Below, in pieces: positions 43,326-53,663 of a stretch of DNA of 64,000 nt (position 1 is the stretch's first letter; each line of letters begins with the position of its first letter). The notes under the pieces are model-generated. The model saw nothing but the letters and a program-made list of their open reading frames with translations. It had not been told where the DNA came from and did no database searches. Location of the stretch: NCBI GenBank assembly GCA_017889725.1, contig JAGGAE010000015.1, positions 1 to 64,000 on the forward strand, written 5' to 3'. A program made the translations under genes and the position numbers. Source of the DNA: Bacillota bacterium. GTDB lineage: Bacteria; Bacillota; Negativicutes; Sporomusales; CTSoil-080.

Positions 43326-44840
43326 TCACGGCGTAAACAGCGAATAAATTAACCCTTCAGCACTTAAATAACGCGGATCATATTTAACAAGTTCCAGTAC
43401 TTTAAATAACTTATCACGATTCGTATATACGCTACTTGTTGAAACGCCCAGATCAGAAGCTAATTTCTCAGCGGAAATCCCTTGCGGAGAATTCAAGAGA
43501 GCATAGCTGAAAATCACCGCAGCCGCCCAAGCACCGGCTTTCCTTACCATAACCGGGCTCATCTGACAGTAATCGTTCCATAGACGGTCCGCCAAAACCT
43601 GATCGTGTTTCGAAAATCCGTATTCCGGCATAATATCACGGAACAACTTACGTACTTCCTCATTAGCCTCACGCTGCTGTACAATAACAGGAAATGTCCG
43701 TTCCATCTGATCAAAGGGGGTAACATTCAGTTTTGCCATATTCAGCAGCACATCTACCGTATGCCGGAAGGCCAAGGCATGACGTCCAAAAAATTCCGCC
43801 CACGTCGCCCCTGGCTGCTGAACATCAAAAATAGCTTTTTGCCGTAATGTCTCCTCTTTAATACGGCGGCAAAGATTTGCACTTAGTTTAATACTGGTTA
43901 TACAATTTACCAATAAAGTCTCCCGCGAAAACACATGCCCAAAAAACAGCATTTTTTTCATACCCTTATAATCAAAATCGGGATGAGGCAGATTAAACAC
44001 TTCATCGGTAAACACATTCACGCACTCTACCCACTCGGGATTAAGAACCCGATTAACAGTAAATACCGTAAATTCGGTATGCAGCAAGTCTTCCATAACT
44101 TGCCGCTCTTCTACAGAAAACTCATTCCAACTGGATTGAGCAAATTCCTTTATTGGTTTTTCATCATTCGAAAGCAACCGGTAGTCAAATAAAAAGTAAT
44201 CCCAAAATTCCTGCCAAAACATGTTAAATTCCCCGGGTTCCGGCTCGGGAATAGGATTGAGCGGCCCAGCAAACAAAAACAAAGCTCGCTGAAAATCCTC
44301 GTTAAATTCTTTTTGCTGGAAAAAATTTCCCAGCTTCATCATCAACCCCTCAACGACTTCCCCCACTACGTTGACGAACTCTTCCGCCAGCAAAGAGGAA
44401 CTTCGAGAAAACAGCAGATTTCCAGTATCGATAAGTTTGACCTTGTCGCCACCGGCGATTTCCTTAGCGGCCTGTTCCAGTTCCGTAGTATCGGCTAACA
44501 CTTTTTTTAGCGCCAAATGCCTATAAAAATCTAATAATACATTAAAAAAGCGACGAACTGGCTTTAACGTTGCTTTAAAACCTTTTACATGACCAGCGAG
44601 CCACTCGATTACACGGCTATACTCCTGATAAGGTATTTCTTCTAAATAATCTGCATTGGTATGCTCTAAATATTTCAAGAACATCTTAATATTATGCCAA
44701 ATTTCACGAAGTTCCTCATCAGTTGCTCCCTGCCAAGCATTCTGACGTAAATACCCTTCCACCCATTCACGGCTTATAGGCAAGTCTTCCTCTGTTTCTT
44801 TTTCATAGAAATAGCCAACTTCTTCATACACATTTTTCAT
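43326..44840 (-). CDS. 505-residue protein of unknown function with C-terminal HTH
   Basis: Mostly helical, acidic, soluble. The only recognisable part is a helix-turn-helix near residues 456-485 (ISAEKLASDLGVSTSSVYTN). Phe- and Trp-rich middle (FNMFWQEFWDYFLFDYRLL). ATG at 44840 or TTG at 44843 could start it. Followed by the zinc-ribbon membrane protein. It could be a DNA-binding regulator or a primase-associated protein, but there is no firm match. Confidence 0.75.
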   Translation of the reverse strand: MKNVYEEVGYFYEKETEEDLPISREWVEGYLRQNAWQGATDEELREIWHNIKMFLKYLEHTNADYLEEIPYQEYSRVIEWLAGHVKGFKATLKPVRRFFNVLLDFYRHLALKKVLADTTELEQAAKEIAGGDKVKLIDTGNLLFSRSSSLLAEEFVNVVGEVVEGLMMKLGNFFQQKEFNEDFQRALFLFAGPLNPIPEPEPGEFNMFWQEFWDYFLFDYRLLSNDEKPIKEFAQSSWNEFSVEERQVMEDLLHTEFTVFTVNRVLNPEWVECVNVFTDEVFNLPHPDFDYKGMKKMLFFGHVFSRETLLVNCITSIKLSANLCRRIKEETLRQKAIFDVQQPGATWAEFFGRHALAFRHTVDVLLNMAKLNVTPFDQMERTFPVIVQQREANEEVRKLFRDIMPEYGFSKHDQVLADRLWNDYCQMSPVMVRKAGAWAAAVIFSYALLNSPQGISAEKLASDLGVSTSSVYTNRDKLFKVLELVKYDPRYLSAEGLIYSLFTP

Positions 44841-45042
44841 CAAGACTAAGAATCTCCTTCAATACATGACAACACTACGGATATCATTATACCATTTTTC
44901 GGCGTTTGCTACTACCTGTCCAACCTGAAACCAACTCTTTTACATAGTTTTTCCAGTTTGGTGCTAGCGCCTTCTCATCCCTATTATTTTCAAAAAACCG
45001 CAAGCCAAGCGGCTTACGGTTTTTTTAGTCAAATACTTCTTA

Positions 45043-45414
45043 CTACCGGTGCCTTGGGCGTCGGGCCTTGGGCGGGCCGATAATTTCAGAGAAAATAATA
45101 CCATTGACTACATCCGAGTGGGTAAACTGTCGTGACCCGCGGATAACAAAGTCCTCCTGCACTTTGTTATCCGCCCCTCCCACTGCAGCAGCAGCGCGAT
45201 CCGCCACAGAAGCATAGTCCGGTTCCGAAAGATCGATAGGCAAAACGGCTTCTTTCGGAGACCGTATTTGGGCATTTGGAGGTTCCGGAACACGGGGGGG
45301 AATCTCCGGATACTCATATTCCTTTTTCTTATAGCTTTTAAACAGCAAAGGTATCCCATAAATAATCAGCATACCGAAAATAATACTAATTACGTGGCCA
45401 AAAGATTTCTCCAT
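45043..45414 (-). CDS. membrane-anchored proline-rich protein after floA
   Basis: 123 residues: N-terminal membrane helix (VISIIFGMLIIYGIPLLF), a Pro-rich linker (YPEIPPRVPEPPNAQ) and a polar end. Starts 14 bases after floA and is its operon partner; Bacillus has a small gene (yqfB) at this place, but similarity is not evident. Confidence 0.7.
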   Translation of the reverse strand: MEKSFGHVISIIFGMLIIYGIPLLFKSYKKKEYEYPEIPPRVPEPPNAQIRSPKEAVLPIDLSEPDYASVADRAAAAVGGADNKVQEDFVIRGSRQFTHSDVVNGIIFSEIIGPPKARRPRHR

Positions 45415-45428
45415 GATTCATCCCCTAC

Positions 45429-46421
45429 CTATTTCGCAGGTGTTTCATTTTTCCCCGTCGGAGCCGCCGGCCCTGTCTTGGCAATAGTTTCTCGCATTTC
45501 GGTATCCGCCAGAATATTGTTCATATTATAGTAATCCATGACTCCCATTTTTCCTTCTTTTAGCGCCGTCGCCAGCGCATGAGGCACCTCGGCCTGTGCT
45601 TCGACCACCTTAGCCTGCATCTCCTGGGTATAAGCGCGCATTTCCTGTTCTTTAGCCACAGCCATTGCCCGTCGTTCTTCCGCTTTAGCCTGCGCTACCC
45701 GCTTTTCCGCCTCAGCCTGGTCAGTCATAAGCTCCGCCCCGATATTTCTTCCCACATCCACATCAGCGATATCAATCGACAAAATTTCGAAGGCAGTACC
45801 AGCATCAAGCCCCTTTGCCAGAACCGTCCGAGAGATATAATCAGGGTTTTCCAGCACATCTTTATGATCCTTTGAAGACCCGACATTCGTAACAATTCCT
45901 TCACCCACGCGAGCAATTATAGTTGCCTCCCCGGCACCGCCGACAAGCCGGTCAATATTAGCCCGCACCGTTACCCGGGCTTTTACCTTCAGCTCAATGC
46001 CGTTTTTCGCCACCGCAGAAACAAATGGTGTTTCTATTACTTTGGGATTAACACTCATTTGGACGGCTTCGAGAACATTGCGTCCTGCCAAATCTATAGC
46101 TGCTGACCGTTCAAATGGCAGACTAATCTGTGCCCGGTGTGCCGCAATCAAAGAGTCAATCACCCGGTCAACATTGCCCCCTGCTAGAAAATGCGCTTCT
46201 AATTGGTTTACACTAATTTCAAGCCCTGCTTTATTCGCCTTAATCAGCGGCAGAACAATCTTCGCCGGAGGCACCCGCCTTAACCGCATACCAATCAAAT
46301 TAAAAATCCCTACATGAACACCAGCGGCCAATGCCGAAATCCATAAACCCAGTGGCACAAAATGCAAAAACAGCACTACCGCCACTATAAAAATTACCAC
46401 TATAAAAATACTACCAATCAT
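45429..46421 (-). CDS. floA: flotillin-like protein FloA
   Basis: 330 residues, YqfA family: an N-terminal hairpin membrane segment, the SPFH-type domain ([40 protein letters not shown]) and an Ala/Glu-rich coiled coil ([20 protein letters not shown]). Organises membrane microdomains. GGAGG precedes the ATG. Paired with the NfeD gene as in Bacillus yqeZ-yqfA. Confidence 0.95.
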   Translation of the reverse strand: MIGSIFIVVIFIVAVVLFLHFVPLGLWISALAAGVHVGIFNLIGMRLRRVPPAKIVLPLIKANKAGLEISVNQLEAHFLAGGNVDRVIDSLIAAHRAQISLPFERSAAIDLAGRNVLEAVQMSVNPKVIETPFVSAVAKNGIELKVKARVTVRANIDRLVGGAGEATIIARVGEGIVTNVGSSKDHKDVLENPDYISRTVLAKGLDAGTAFEILSIDIADVDVGRNIGAELMTDQAEAEKRVAQAKAEERRAMAVAKEQEMRAYTQEMQAKVVEAQAEVPHALATALKEGKMGVMDYYNMNNILADTEMRETIAKTGPAAPTGKNETPAK

Positions 46422-46444
46422 AAGAGCCTCCTTTTTTTCTCTCG

Positions 46445-47740
46445 CTATTTATTTACTGTTCTTACCACAATCCGATTCCCGTTAACAGCAACAACGCGCA
46501 CCGGAATCCCTGGAACAACATATTCCCCTTCCGAAACAACATTAAGATGTACTCCGTCAAACTCGGCAACGCCTGAAGGGCGAAGTAAAGTCAGTGTCAT
46601 TCCGGTACGACCCATATACGAAACATAATCTTCACTGGAAACATACCCCGTCCCCGCCGTAGCCGCGTTTGTCAGTACAAATTTGGACCATACACGACTT
46701 GACGGCAATTTCTTCAGCAACAGTAAAAATACAAGTATTGCCACTACAAGACTGGCGGCTAGAAGATTCAGCGCCATCGCATCAGCTCCCAGCGTCAGAA
46801 AAAAGCTGCCTAAAATCATTAGCGTTCCTATTGCGCCAAACAGACCTACACCCGGACTATACAGTTCGGCGATAAGAGCTATGACACCACCGGAAAATAA
46901 CAGAATCTCCATCCATCCGGCCAACCCGGTTATCCACTGACTGACGAAAAACAGCAGCGCGGCTAAAATCGCTATTCCTCCGGCAATTCCCGTACCGGCA
47001 GTCTTTATTTCCGCCATAATACCTAAAAAAATAATAGTGATAAGCGCCGATTTCACTAAAGAACTTGATAACCAGGCTGCCAGCTTTTCCTGCCACCCCA
47101 ACGAGTATTCGAGCACTGCGGCATCAGCCAAATCGTAACTTGTCAGCACCTCTGACCGGGAAGCGGCAATTAAATCGGCATACCCCACTTTCAAAGCCTG
47201 ATAATCCGTAAGCGCCAGAATCTGTCCAGGATCCGCATAGCCTGGAAGCCCCTGGGTTTTGTCAACCATTGCCTGAGCAACCGCCGGGTTTCGACCGGTT
47301 TTATTAGCGGTCGCCGCAAACTCGGCTTTAAGAGCCGCTATTGTTTTCTCTGTTGCCGGAATAGGTTCCGCCGCCCCTATACTCCCCCCGGGAGCAATTA
47401 CAATTTTTTGGTGCGCGAGAGCAATGAGCGCACCGGCCGACCATGCACGATTTTTTATATAACAAATAGTCAGCATCGGCGATTCGCTTATCATATCCCT
47501 GATTTTCGTACCCGCGTCCACTAACCCACCAAAGGTATCCAATTCAATAAGCACCGCCTGTGCCTCTTTCTCTTTTGCCTCTGTCAGTGCCTTATGAACA
47601 AGCGCCACCTGTCCGTCATCGATTTCGCCTTTAATGTCAATAACAACGACCGGTGCCTTGCTTGCATACGCTAAGGAAAAAACGTTCAAGAGAAGTAAAA
47701 CACTTATGCATATTAGCCACCTTTGCTTTGCGCCTCTCAT
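46445..47740 (-). CDS. NfeD/ClpP-class membrane protease (YqeZ type)
   Basis: 431 residues from the ATG at 47740 (GGAGGAG upstream). Signal peptide, ClpP-like serine protease domain ([33 protein letters not shown], catalytic serine in [14 protein letters not shown]), five or so membrane helices, and a C-terminal OB-fold NfeD domain ([20 protein letters not shown]). Acts with the flotillin; stomatin-cleaving activity is known in archaeal relatives. Confidence 0.93.
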   Translation of the reverse strand: MRGAKQRWLICISVLLLLNVFSLAYASKAPVVVIDIKGEIDDGQVALVHKALTEAKEKEAQAVLIELDTFGGLVDAGTKIRDMISESPMLTICYIKNRAWSAGALIALAHQKIVIAPGGSIGAAEPIPATEKTIAALKAEFAATANKTGRNPAVAQAMVDKTQGLPGYADPGQILALTDYQALKVGYADLIAASRSEVLTSYDLADAAVLEYSLGWQEKLAAWLSSSLVKSALITIIFLGIMAEIKTAGTGIAGGIAILAALLFFVSQWITGLAGWMEILLFSGGVIALIAELYSPGVGLFGAIGTLMILGSFFLTLGADAMALNLLAASLVVAILVFLLLLKKLPSSRVWSKFVLTNAATAGTGYVSSEDYVSYMGRTGMTLTLLRPSGVAEFDGVHLNVVSEGEYVVPGIPVRVVAVNGNRIVVRTVNK

Positions 47741-48072
47741 TTTCTCCTCCTGTTTCCTCTTATAACCAGAAAACTTCTTCATTTTTTCCAAAAATCCTTT
47801 TAATATCTATCAAATGGCAAATTATCTGTATTTTTCCAATTATTTCATCATTGAAACTTTTCTTTTTCCCCTTGACTTAGCTTATTTTATATGCTATTTT
47901 TTTACTATACCAGTGAGGCATCGACAAATTTCGTGTTAAATTTCTAATATACTACATTGCAGATTACACAGTTAATATATCCCGCAAAAATTATAATATG
48001 ATTTCAGCAACTTATTTCCAGTATTTCTATTCTTATTCTAATACTATAGCCAGTAATGACTGCTGTTTCACA
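47741..48072. other. AT-rich intergenic region upstream of nfeD
   Basis: No ORF with coding character. Presumably contains the nfeD-floA promoter. No sigma-W-type motif could be recognised with confidence. Confidence 0.4.
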
Positions 48073-48106
48073 CATAATAGGACAAGCTTCGGCTTGTCCT
48101 ATTATG
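48073..48106. repeat. perfect 15-bp inverted repeat with TTCG loop
   Basis: CATAATAGGACAAGC / GCTTGTCCTATTATG closed by TTCG, an extra-stable tetraloop when read on the plus strand (CGAA on the minus). Lies between the yqeY terminator and the nfeD promoter region. Not next to any stop codon. Confidence 0.8.
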
Positions 48107-48135
48107 CTTTGGTTATCTAAAAAGTATAAAAAGTA

Positions 48136-48162
48136 AACCCGGTATCCGAAGGACACCGGGTT
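48136..48162 (-). terminator. terminator of the rpsU-yqeY operon
   Basis: AACCCGGT / ACCGGGTT stem just after the yqeY stop codon. Confidence 0.8.
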
Positions 48163-48166
48163 GTGT

Positions 48167-48619
48167 TTATTGATTTAGCAATTCTTTAACAATGGTATTC
48201 ACCAGTTTACCATCCGCACGACCTTTGACCTTAGGCATAAGCAAGGCCATAACCTTGCCCATTTCCTTGGGGCTAGAGGCTCCGGATTCGCGAACCGCTT
48301 CAACGACCAGTACTCTTACCGCCTCCCCATCTAACTGTTCCGGGAGGTATTTGAGCAATACGGCAATTTCCTGTTCAAGGGCTTCAACCAAATCAGGCCT
48401 ATTCCCTTTTTGAAATTCTTCCATAGCGTCCCGGCGCATTTTAACTTCTTTTGCCAAGACGTCTAGAACTTCCTCTTCACTAAGATCCTTCTTGCGATCA
48501 ATCTCAGTATTTTTAATACTAGCACGAACCATGCGTATTACTGAAAGCCTGATTTTCCCCGCTTCCTTATCCCTCATGGCCTGCTTCATATCTTCAGTCA
48601 ATCTCTCTTTAATAGACAT
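48167..48619 (-). CDS. yqeY: GatB/YqeY domain protein
   Basis: 150 residues: SIKERLTEDMKQAMRDKE, LSVIRMVRASIKNTEIDRKK, LPEQLDGEAVRVLV. The YqeY family carries the tRNA-binding tail domain of GatB and always follows rpsU in Firmicutes, as here. Likely tRNA-related; exact role unknown. Confidence 0.95.
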   Translation of the reverse strand: MSIKERLTEDMKQAMRDKEAGKIRLSVIRMVRASIKNTEIDRKKDLSEEEVLDVLAKEVKMRRDAMEEFQKGNRPDLVEALEQEIAVLLKYLPEQLDGEAVRVLVVEAVRESGASSPKEMGKVMALLMPKVKGRADGKLVNTIVKELLNQ

Positions 48620-48637
48620 ATTAAAAAACCTCCGAAA

Positions 48638-48814
48638 CTATTTGAACTTGCGCTTGCGCGCCGCTTCGGATTTCTTTTTGCGCTTTACACTTGGTTTCTC
48701 ATAATGCTCGCGTTTTCTTACTTCCGAAAGAACTCCAGCCTTTTGGCAATTACGTTTAAACCTGCGAATGGCACTATCCAATGTTTCGTTTTTACCAACT
48801 TTGATTTCTGACAC
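48638..48814 (-). CDS. rpsU: ribosomal protein S21
   Basis: 58 residues, too short for an ordinary ORF cut-off. [20 protein letters not shown], then [18 protein letters not shown] and a basic tail. GTG start with GGAGGGAGGGAG upstream. A small-subunit protein needed for initiation; first gene of rpsU-yqeY. Confidence 0.96.
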   Translation of the reverse strand: MSEIKVGKNETLDSAIRRFKRNCQKAGVLSEVRKREHYEKPSVKRKKKSEAARKRKFK

Positions 48815-48909
48815 CTAATCTCCCTCCCTCCACACAGACCTCGGGAAGCTACTGTTTGGCTTATGGGTTTACCTAAAAATTATACACAAATACTCCGACT
48901 TTGTCAATA

Positions 48910-49257
48910 TTAGCCTGGAGGCCATTCCATAAACCTTCCGCCCAACAAATGGAAGTGCAAGTGATGCACAGTTTGCCCCCCATTGTCTTTGGTGTTGACT
49001 ACAGTGCGAAACCCTTCATCGGCAATACCAACCTCCGCAGCAATTCGAGGTATAACTGTCATAATATGACCCAATAAAGGGGCATCTTTCCCGTCTACTT
49101 CCGTTATATTGTCAATATGACGTTTAGGAATGACCAGGACATGAACAGGCGCTGCAGGATTGATGTCGGGAAAAGCGATTACATATTCATCTTCATAAAT
49201 TATTTTTGTCGGAATCTCCCGGTTTACAATTCTACAAAAAATACAATCTTGCTGCAT
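48910..49257 (-). CDS. hinT: HIT-family nucleotide hydrolase HinT
   Basis: 115 residues: CIFCRIVNREIPTKI with the zinc cysteines, and the histidine triad GGQTVHHLHFHLLGG. Hydrolyses adenosine phosphoramidates and aminoacyl-AMP. GAGGAGGTG precedes the ATG. Confidence 0.96.
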   Translation of the reverse strand: MQQDCIFCRIVNREIPTKIIYEDEYVIAFPDINPAAPVHVLVIPKRHIDNITEVDGKDAPLLGHIMTVIPRIAAEVGIADEGFRTVVNTKDNGGQTVHHLHFHLLGGRFMEWPPG

Positions 49258-49368
49258 AATTCACCTCCTCTCATTCCTTGCTGCAAAAGTTTATACTTAC
49301 TGGTCTATGTATAGATAGTTCGCCTTGCATTAGCGGATATCCTGCCATAGTTTGCCCTTTTGGAATAT

Positions 49369-50664
49369 TTAGTAAGATATTATCCCCCATACCCCATCCT
49401 GGTATATTTCCCCCAATATAACAGGTAGAAGATGGCCGTGAGGTGCTTGTTCACCCGTATAGACCCGGATATAGTTTCCGGTTAAACCTTCTACCGGGTT
49501 CGTCTCCTGTCCCTCAGGCAATATGAGCATCTTGCGCCCAAAAAACTGCTCGCGAAAGGCAACGCTTTTTTTCGCCGCCAGCTGCTGCAATAGGCCCGCC
49601 CGGCTTTTCTTTTCGTTTTCCGGTATTTGATCGGAAAAACTGGCGGCAGACGTTCCTTTACGCTTTGAATAGGGAAATACGTGGATTCCCGCAAAATTCA
49701 TTTTTTCGACAAAAGCCAGTGTATTGGCAAACATTGTCTCAGTCTCGCCCGGAAATCCTACAATTATATCCGTTGATATAGCAATATCCGGCACCTTGTC
49801 CCGAATGCCAGCCACTAAATCCCAGTACTCTGTCGTAGTATAGTGACGATTCATGGCCTTCAGTACAGTATCATCCCCTGACTGCAACGGCAAATGCAGA
49901 TGAGGACACAACCGGTCATCGGCTATCATAATGTCGATTAAGGCATCGTCCACTTCCACCGACTCAAGTGAACTCAAGCGCAAGCGTACAAGCCCAGGTA
50001 CATCAAGAATTCTCTTAACCGCTTCGGTCAGTGACAAATTCGGACCTAAATCACGGCCATACGCACCCAAATGAATGCCGGTAAGTACGATTTCCTCAAA
50101 CCCGGCTTTTACTAATTTATTTACCTCACGCACAATACTGTCGAGCGGACGCGAACGAAGCGGTCCTCTGGCATAGGGTATAATGCAGTACGTACAAAAA
50201 TTAGTACAGCCCTCCTGAATTTTAAGAAAGGCTCTCGTCCGGCCCGGGGCCGAAAAAAGGGGAATATCTTCAAACTCACCAGTGGCCATAATGTTGCCCA
50301 CCAGCGTAACTTTTTCCTGTTTTATCTTAGCATTTTCCACCAATTCCACGATACGGTGGCGCTCTTTGGTCCCAACCACAACAGTTACCCCTGGTATTTG
50401 GGCTATCGCCTGCGGTGATAATTGGGCATAACAGCCGGTCACCACAATGACGGCCTGGGGGTTCAACCTGGTTGCTCTCCGGATGAGCTGGCGAGATTTC
50501 TTCTCACCAAGATGTGTTACAGAGCAAGTGTTAATGACATAAAAATCGGCAATCTCATCAAAAGCAACGATTTCATAGCCCCGCTCACGAAATAATCCGG
50601 CAATAGTATCCGTCTCAAACTGATTTACCTTGCACCCTAACGTTGTCAGCGCCACACATGGCAC
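49369..50664 (-). CDS. mtaB: tRNA t6A37 methylthiotransferase MtaB
   Basis: 431 residues, GTG start. N-terminal cluster cysteines (TLGCKVNQFETD, NTCSVT, VTGCYAQL), radical SAM cysteines in IQEGCTNFCTYCIIPYARG, and a C-terminal TRAM domain. Adds methylthio to t6A at tRNA position 37. Lies 25 bases after rsmE. Confidence 0.96.
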   Translation of the reverse strand: MPCVALTTLGCKVNQFETDTIAGLFRERGYEIVAFDEIADFYVINTCSVTHLGEKKSRQLIRRATRLNPQAVIVVTGCYAQLSPQAIAQIPGVTVVVGTKERHRIVELVENAKIKQEKVTLVGNIMATGEFEDIPLFSAPGRTRAFLKIQEGCTNFCTYCIIPYARGPLRSRPLDSIVREVNKLVKAGFEEIVLTGIHLGAYGRDLGPNLSLTEAVKRILDVPGLVRLRLSSLESVEVDDALIDIMIADDRLCPHLHLPLQSGDDTVLKAMNRHYTTTEYWDLVAGIRDKVPDIAISTDIIVGFPGETETMFANTLAFVEKMNFAGIHVFPYSKRKGTSAASFSDQIPENEKKSRAGLLQQLAAKKSVAFREQFFGRKMLILPEGQETNPVEGLTGNYIRVYTGEQAPHGHLLPVILGEIYQDGVWGIISY

Positions 50665-50689
50665 GCCGGTCCCTCCCTACATCCATAGC

Positions 50690-51421
50690 CTAACCTAAAT
50701 CTCCATTTTGATACATGAGTATCGCCACTGCTGCCAGCGCTGCCGTTTCGGTTCTTAAAATCCGTGGACCTAACGTAGCGATATGCGCACTGTGAGATTG
50801 GCATAGCTCAACTTCCGCCGGGCTGAAACCACCCTCTGGTCCTATGAGTAATAAATAAGAACGGGCCGTCAAATTACTTAAGATTTCTTTAAGCCCCTGC
50901 CTGGCATCGCCCTCGTAAAGCATAATAACGGCAGTCTCAGGATCAACCGCACTCAATATTTCGTCTAACGTCTGAACCGGAGCAATTACAGACACCCTGT
51001 CTCTGCCGCACTGCTTGGCCGCCTCCTGGGCAATCTTTTGCCAGCGTTCCACCCGCGTTCTTCTTTTCGTCTCATCATACTGAACTGTGCTAAAACGGGC
51101 CACCATGGGAATTATGCCGCAAGCGCCAAGCTCAACAGCTTTCTGTACAATATACTCCATCTTATCGGCTTTAGGTAGTCCCTGGGCCAGCCAGACTTCA
51201 ATAAGCGGCTCATGGCGCTCATTGATTTTCTCCAGCAATGAGGCTTCGACCAGCGTGGTTTTTACCTGTCGCAATAAAGCCCGGCCCACTTCACCGTCCT
51301 TGCCTACCACAAGAATTTCATCTCCCGGTTCCAGACGAAGAACTTGTCCAATATGCTTCGCGTCTGGTCCAGAAATGGTTATATCTTGCTGCAATACATC
51401 ATCAAGGAAAAAGCGCCGCAC
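50690..51421 (-). CDS. rsmE: 16S rRNA m3U1498 methyltransferase RsmE
   Basis: 243 residues from a GTG at 51421 (GGGAGG upstream) four bases after the prmA stop; the longer frame runs into prmA. VRRFFLDDVLQQDITISG start and the SPOUT knot LLIGPEGGFSPAEVEL, LGPRILRTETAALAAVA. Confidence 0.95.
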   Translation of the reverse strand: MRRFFLDDVLQQDITISGPDAKHIGQVLRLEPGDEILVVGKDGEVGRALLRQVKTTLVEASLLEKINERHEPLIEVWLAQGLPKADKMEYIVQKAVELGACGIIPMVARFSTVQYDETKRRTRVERWQKIAQEAAKQCGRDRVSVIAPVQTLDEILSAVDPETAVIMLYEGDARQGLKEILSNLTARSYLLLIGPEGGFSPAEVELCQSHSAHIATLGPRILRTETAALAAVAILMYQNGDLG

Positions 51422-51425
51422 TTTA

Positions 51426-52358
51426 CTAGCCTCCCTTGCGGGCCATAATTGTACCCCAACCGCCTTCCTCGATAGCCTTTTCCAATACAAGGCCGTTTGC
51501 CGACAGTTCCAAAAGTACTTCTCCAACCCGTTCAACTATGATTCCACCGGCAATAAAATAACCGCCGTCGGCCAGCCGCTCCGGCACATCCGGCAACATA
51601 CGAAGAATAATATCGGCTATAATATTGGCCACAATAATATCAGCCTTTCCGCTAATGCCTGTCAGGATATCTCCCTGATTGACCATCACCTGCGAATCGA
51701 CCTTATTAAGTACAACATTCTCACGAGCTACCCGAACCGCAACCGAATCATTGTCCACCGCAACTACTTGACGGGCTCCAAGTTTAGCAGCAGTAACCGC
51801 CAAAATCCCTGAGCCGGTTCCGACATCATATACCAGGTCGTCAGGTTTAACAATATCTTCCAACATCCGAATGCACATAGAGGTAGTATGATGGCTCCCT
51901 GTACCAAAAGCCATCCCAGGGTCAATTTCAATGACCAGCTCCTCGTCCTGCTTAACATATTCTTTCCAGGTAGGCTTAATTACCACCCGTTCGCCTACTT
52001 TGACAGGAAAAAAATATTCCTTCCAGGCTTCCGCCCAATCCTCTTCCTGTACCTCTCTCCGTTCTACCCTACCTATCTGTTTTTCTATGTTTTTCTCGAG
52101 ATCTTTCAGAGCTCCACTAAGCTGCCGAATTTTATCATCAAGACAATCGTCGACTGGCAAGTAGGCTTTTATTGTCACAATATCATTTTCAATCTGCTCC
52201 GGGATATCGCAATAATCCCAAGCACCTGAACGTCTATATGTATTAATCAGGGCAGGATCCTCAATCACTACACCAGAAGCTCCCAACTCGTGAAAAATAT
52301 TGGCCACCGCTTCGGTGGCCTCATTCAGGGTCTGAATACTCAGTTCAGCCCATTTCAT
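51426..52358 (-). CDS. prmA: ribosomal protein L11 methyltransferase PrmA
   Basis: 310 residues from the ATG at 52358 (GGAGG 9 bases upstream), which gives the usual MKWAELSI start. SAM site LVYDVGTGSGILAVTAAKLG and catalytic-type ADIIVANIIADIIL. Classic neighbour of dnaJ and rsmE in Firmicutes. Confidence 0.95.
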   Translation of the reverse strand: MKWAELSIQTLNEATEAVANIFHELGASGVVIEDPALINTYRRSGAWDYCDIPEQIENDIVTIKAYLPVDDCLDDKIRQLSGALKDLEKNIEKQIGRVERREVQEEDWAEAWKEYFFPVKVGERVVIKPTWKEYVKQDEELVIEIDPGMAFGTGSHHTTSMCIRMLEDIVKPDDLVYDVGTGSGILAVTAAKLGARQVVAVDNDSVAVRVARENVVLNKVDSQVMVNQGDILTGISGKADIIVANIIADIILRMLPDVPERLADGGYFIAGGIIVERVGEVLLELSANGLVLEKAIEEGGWGTIMARKGG

Positions 52359-52379
52359 CCACAATCGCCTCCTGTTATG

Positions 52380-53528
52380 CTATTGCATTCCCAGGGCGTC
52401 TTTCATTTTTTTGAAAAACCCCTTTTCCTCGGGATTAATATCTACCCCGCCGGCTTTTGCGAATTCTAGCAAAAGTTCTCGCTGACGTTCCGAAAGCTTT
52501 TTGGGAGTTACCACTTTCACCCTGACGTGCTGATCTCCCCGACCTTGCCCTCGAAGATGCTGAATTCCTTTATCTTTTAGTCTGAAGGCGGTACCCGACT
52601 GTGTTCCCTCGGGAATGCGGAGGCTGACTTTCCCCTCCAGTGTAGGCACTTCAATTTCATCGCCGATGGTCGCCTGTACAATACTTATAGGAACTTCACA
52701 AATGACGTCGTCCCCTTCACGTGTAAACAGTTTATGCGCTTTTACAAAAATATAAACATACAAGTCCCCCGGCATTCCGCCGCGAGTTCCGGCTTCCCCT
52801 TCATTGGCCACTCTTAAACGAGCACCGGTATCCACCCCGGCCGGAATTTTAACCTTGATTCTCCGGCGGTTACGCACTTTGCCTTTTCCGTGGCACTCTT
52901 TGCAAGGGGTATGAACAATTTTTCCTTCCCCCCGGCAGCGGTCACAAGTAGTAACCGTAGCCATACGCCCCAACGGAGTGTTACGAACCACCTGTGTCTG
53001 TCCGGTACCACGGCACTGCGGGCATACTTCAGGCTGAGTACCAGGTGCGGCCCCCGAACCATTACAGGCAGAACACTCTTCCGTGCGCGGTACGGTGATT
53101 TCAGTTTCCAGACCAAAGGCGGCCTGATCAAAAGTCATTTCCAAATCATAACGAAGGTCATCGCCGCGTTCCGGGCCTGCTGGACGTCCACCGCCAAAGC
53201 CGGATTGACCGAAAAACATGTCGAAGATATCATGGATGCCACCGCCGCCGCCGCCAAAGCCGCCGAAACCACCAAAGCCGCCCTGTCCGCCGCCCTGTCC
53301 GCCATCAAACGCAGCATGACCAAACTGGTCATATTGCTGTCTGCGCTCCTGATTAGACAGCACCTCATAGGCCTCATTTACTTCCTTGAATTTTTCCTCG
53401 GCTTCTGCGTTGTCGCGATTTACGTCCGGATGGTATTTACGCGCCATTTTACGGAACGCTTTTTTCAACTCATCCTCAGATGCTGTTTTCGGAACGCCAA
53501 GTACTTCATAATAGTCTTTTTTACTCAC
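52380..53528 (-). CDS. dnaJ: chaperone DnaJ
   Basis: 382 residues from GTG 53528; the longer frame crosses the intergenic hairpin. J domain with HPD ([10 protein letters not shown]), Gly/Phe-rich linker, four CxxCxGxG zinc repeats ([32 protein letters not shown]), C-terminal substrate domains. DnaK cochaperone. A 23-bp perfect hairpin separates it from dnaK. Confidence 0.96.
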   Translation of the reverse strand: MSKKDYYEVLGVPKTASEDELKKAFRKMARKYHPDVNRDNAEAEEKFKEVNEAYEVLSNQERRQQYDQFGHAAFDGGQGGGQGGFGGFGGFGGGGGGIHDIFDMFFGQSGFGGGRPAGPERGDDLRYDLEMTFDQAAFGLETEITVPRTEECSACNGSGAAPGTQPEVCPQCRGTGQTQVVRNTPLGRMATVTTCDRCRGEGKIVHTPCKECHGKGKVRNRRRIKVKIPAGVDTGARLRVANEGEAGTRGGMPGDLYVYIFVKAHKLFTREGDDVICEVPISIVQATIGDEIEVPTLEGKVSLRIPEGTQSGTAFRLKDKGIQHLRGQGRGDQHVRVKVVTPKKLSERQRELLLEFAKAGGVDINPEEKGFFKKMKDALGMQ

Positions 53529-53570
53529 GTTACACCACCAAACTATCCAATTGGCAAACAAGAGCCAGTG

Positions 53571-53620
53571 CCGATCGATATAAGGTGCCTGCCAACAGGC
53601 AGGCACCTTATATCGATCGG
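53571..53620. repeat. perfect 23-bp inverted repeat between dnaK and dnaJ
   Basis: Arms 53571-53593 and 53598-53620 are exact reverse complements (starting CCGATCGATATAAGGTGC) with loop AACA. An outer partial pairing (TTGGCAAACA at 53551-53560 with TGTTTTGCCAA at 53637-53647) extends it. No T run follows, so processing or mRNA stability is likelier than full termination. Confidence 0.88.
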
Positions 53621-53663
53621 CGCCCAGCACTATTTATGTTTTGCCAACCGGTATTCTATGTTG

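Noticed and set aside
53529-53630. 34-residue N-terminal extension of DnaJ
   Set aside because: It translates one arm of the dnaK-dnaJ hairpin; DnaJ proteins start at the J domain.
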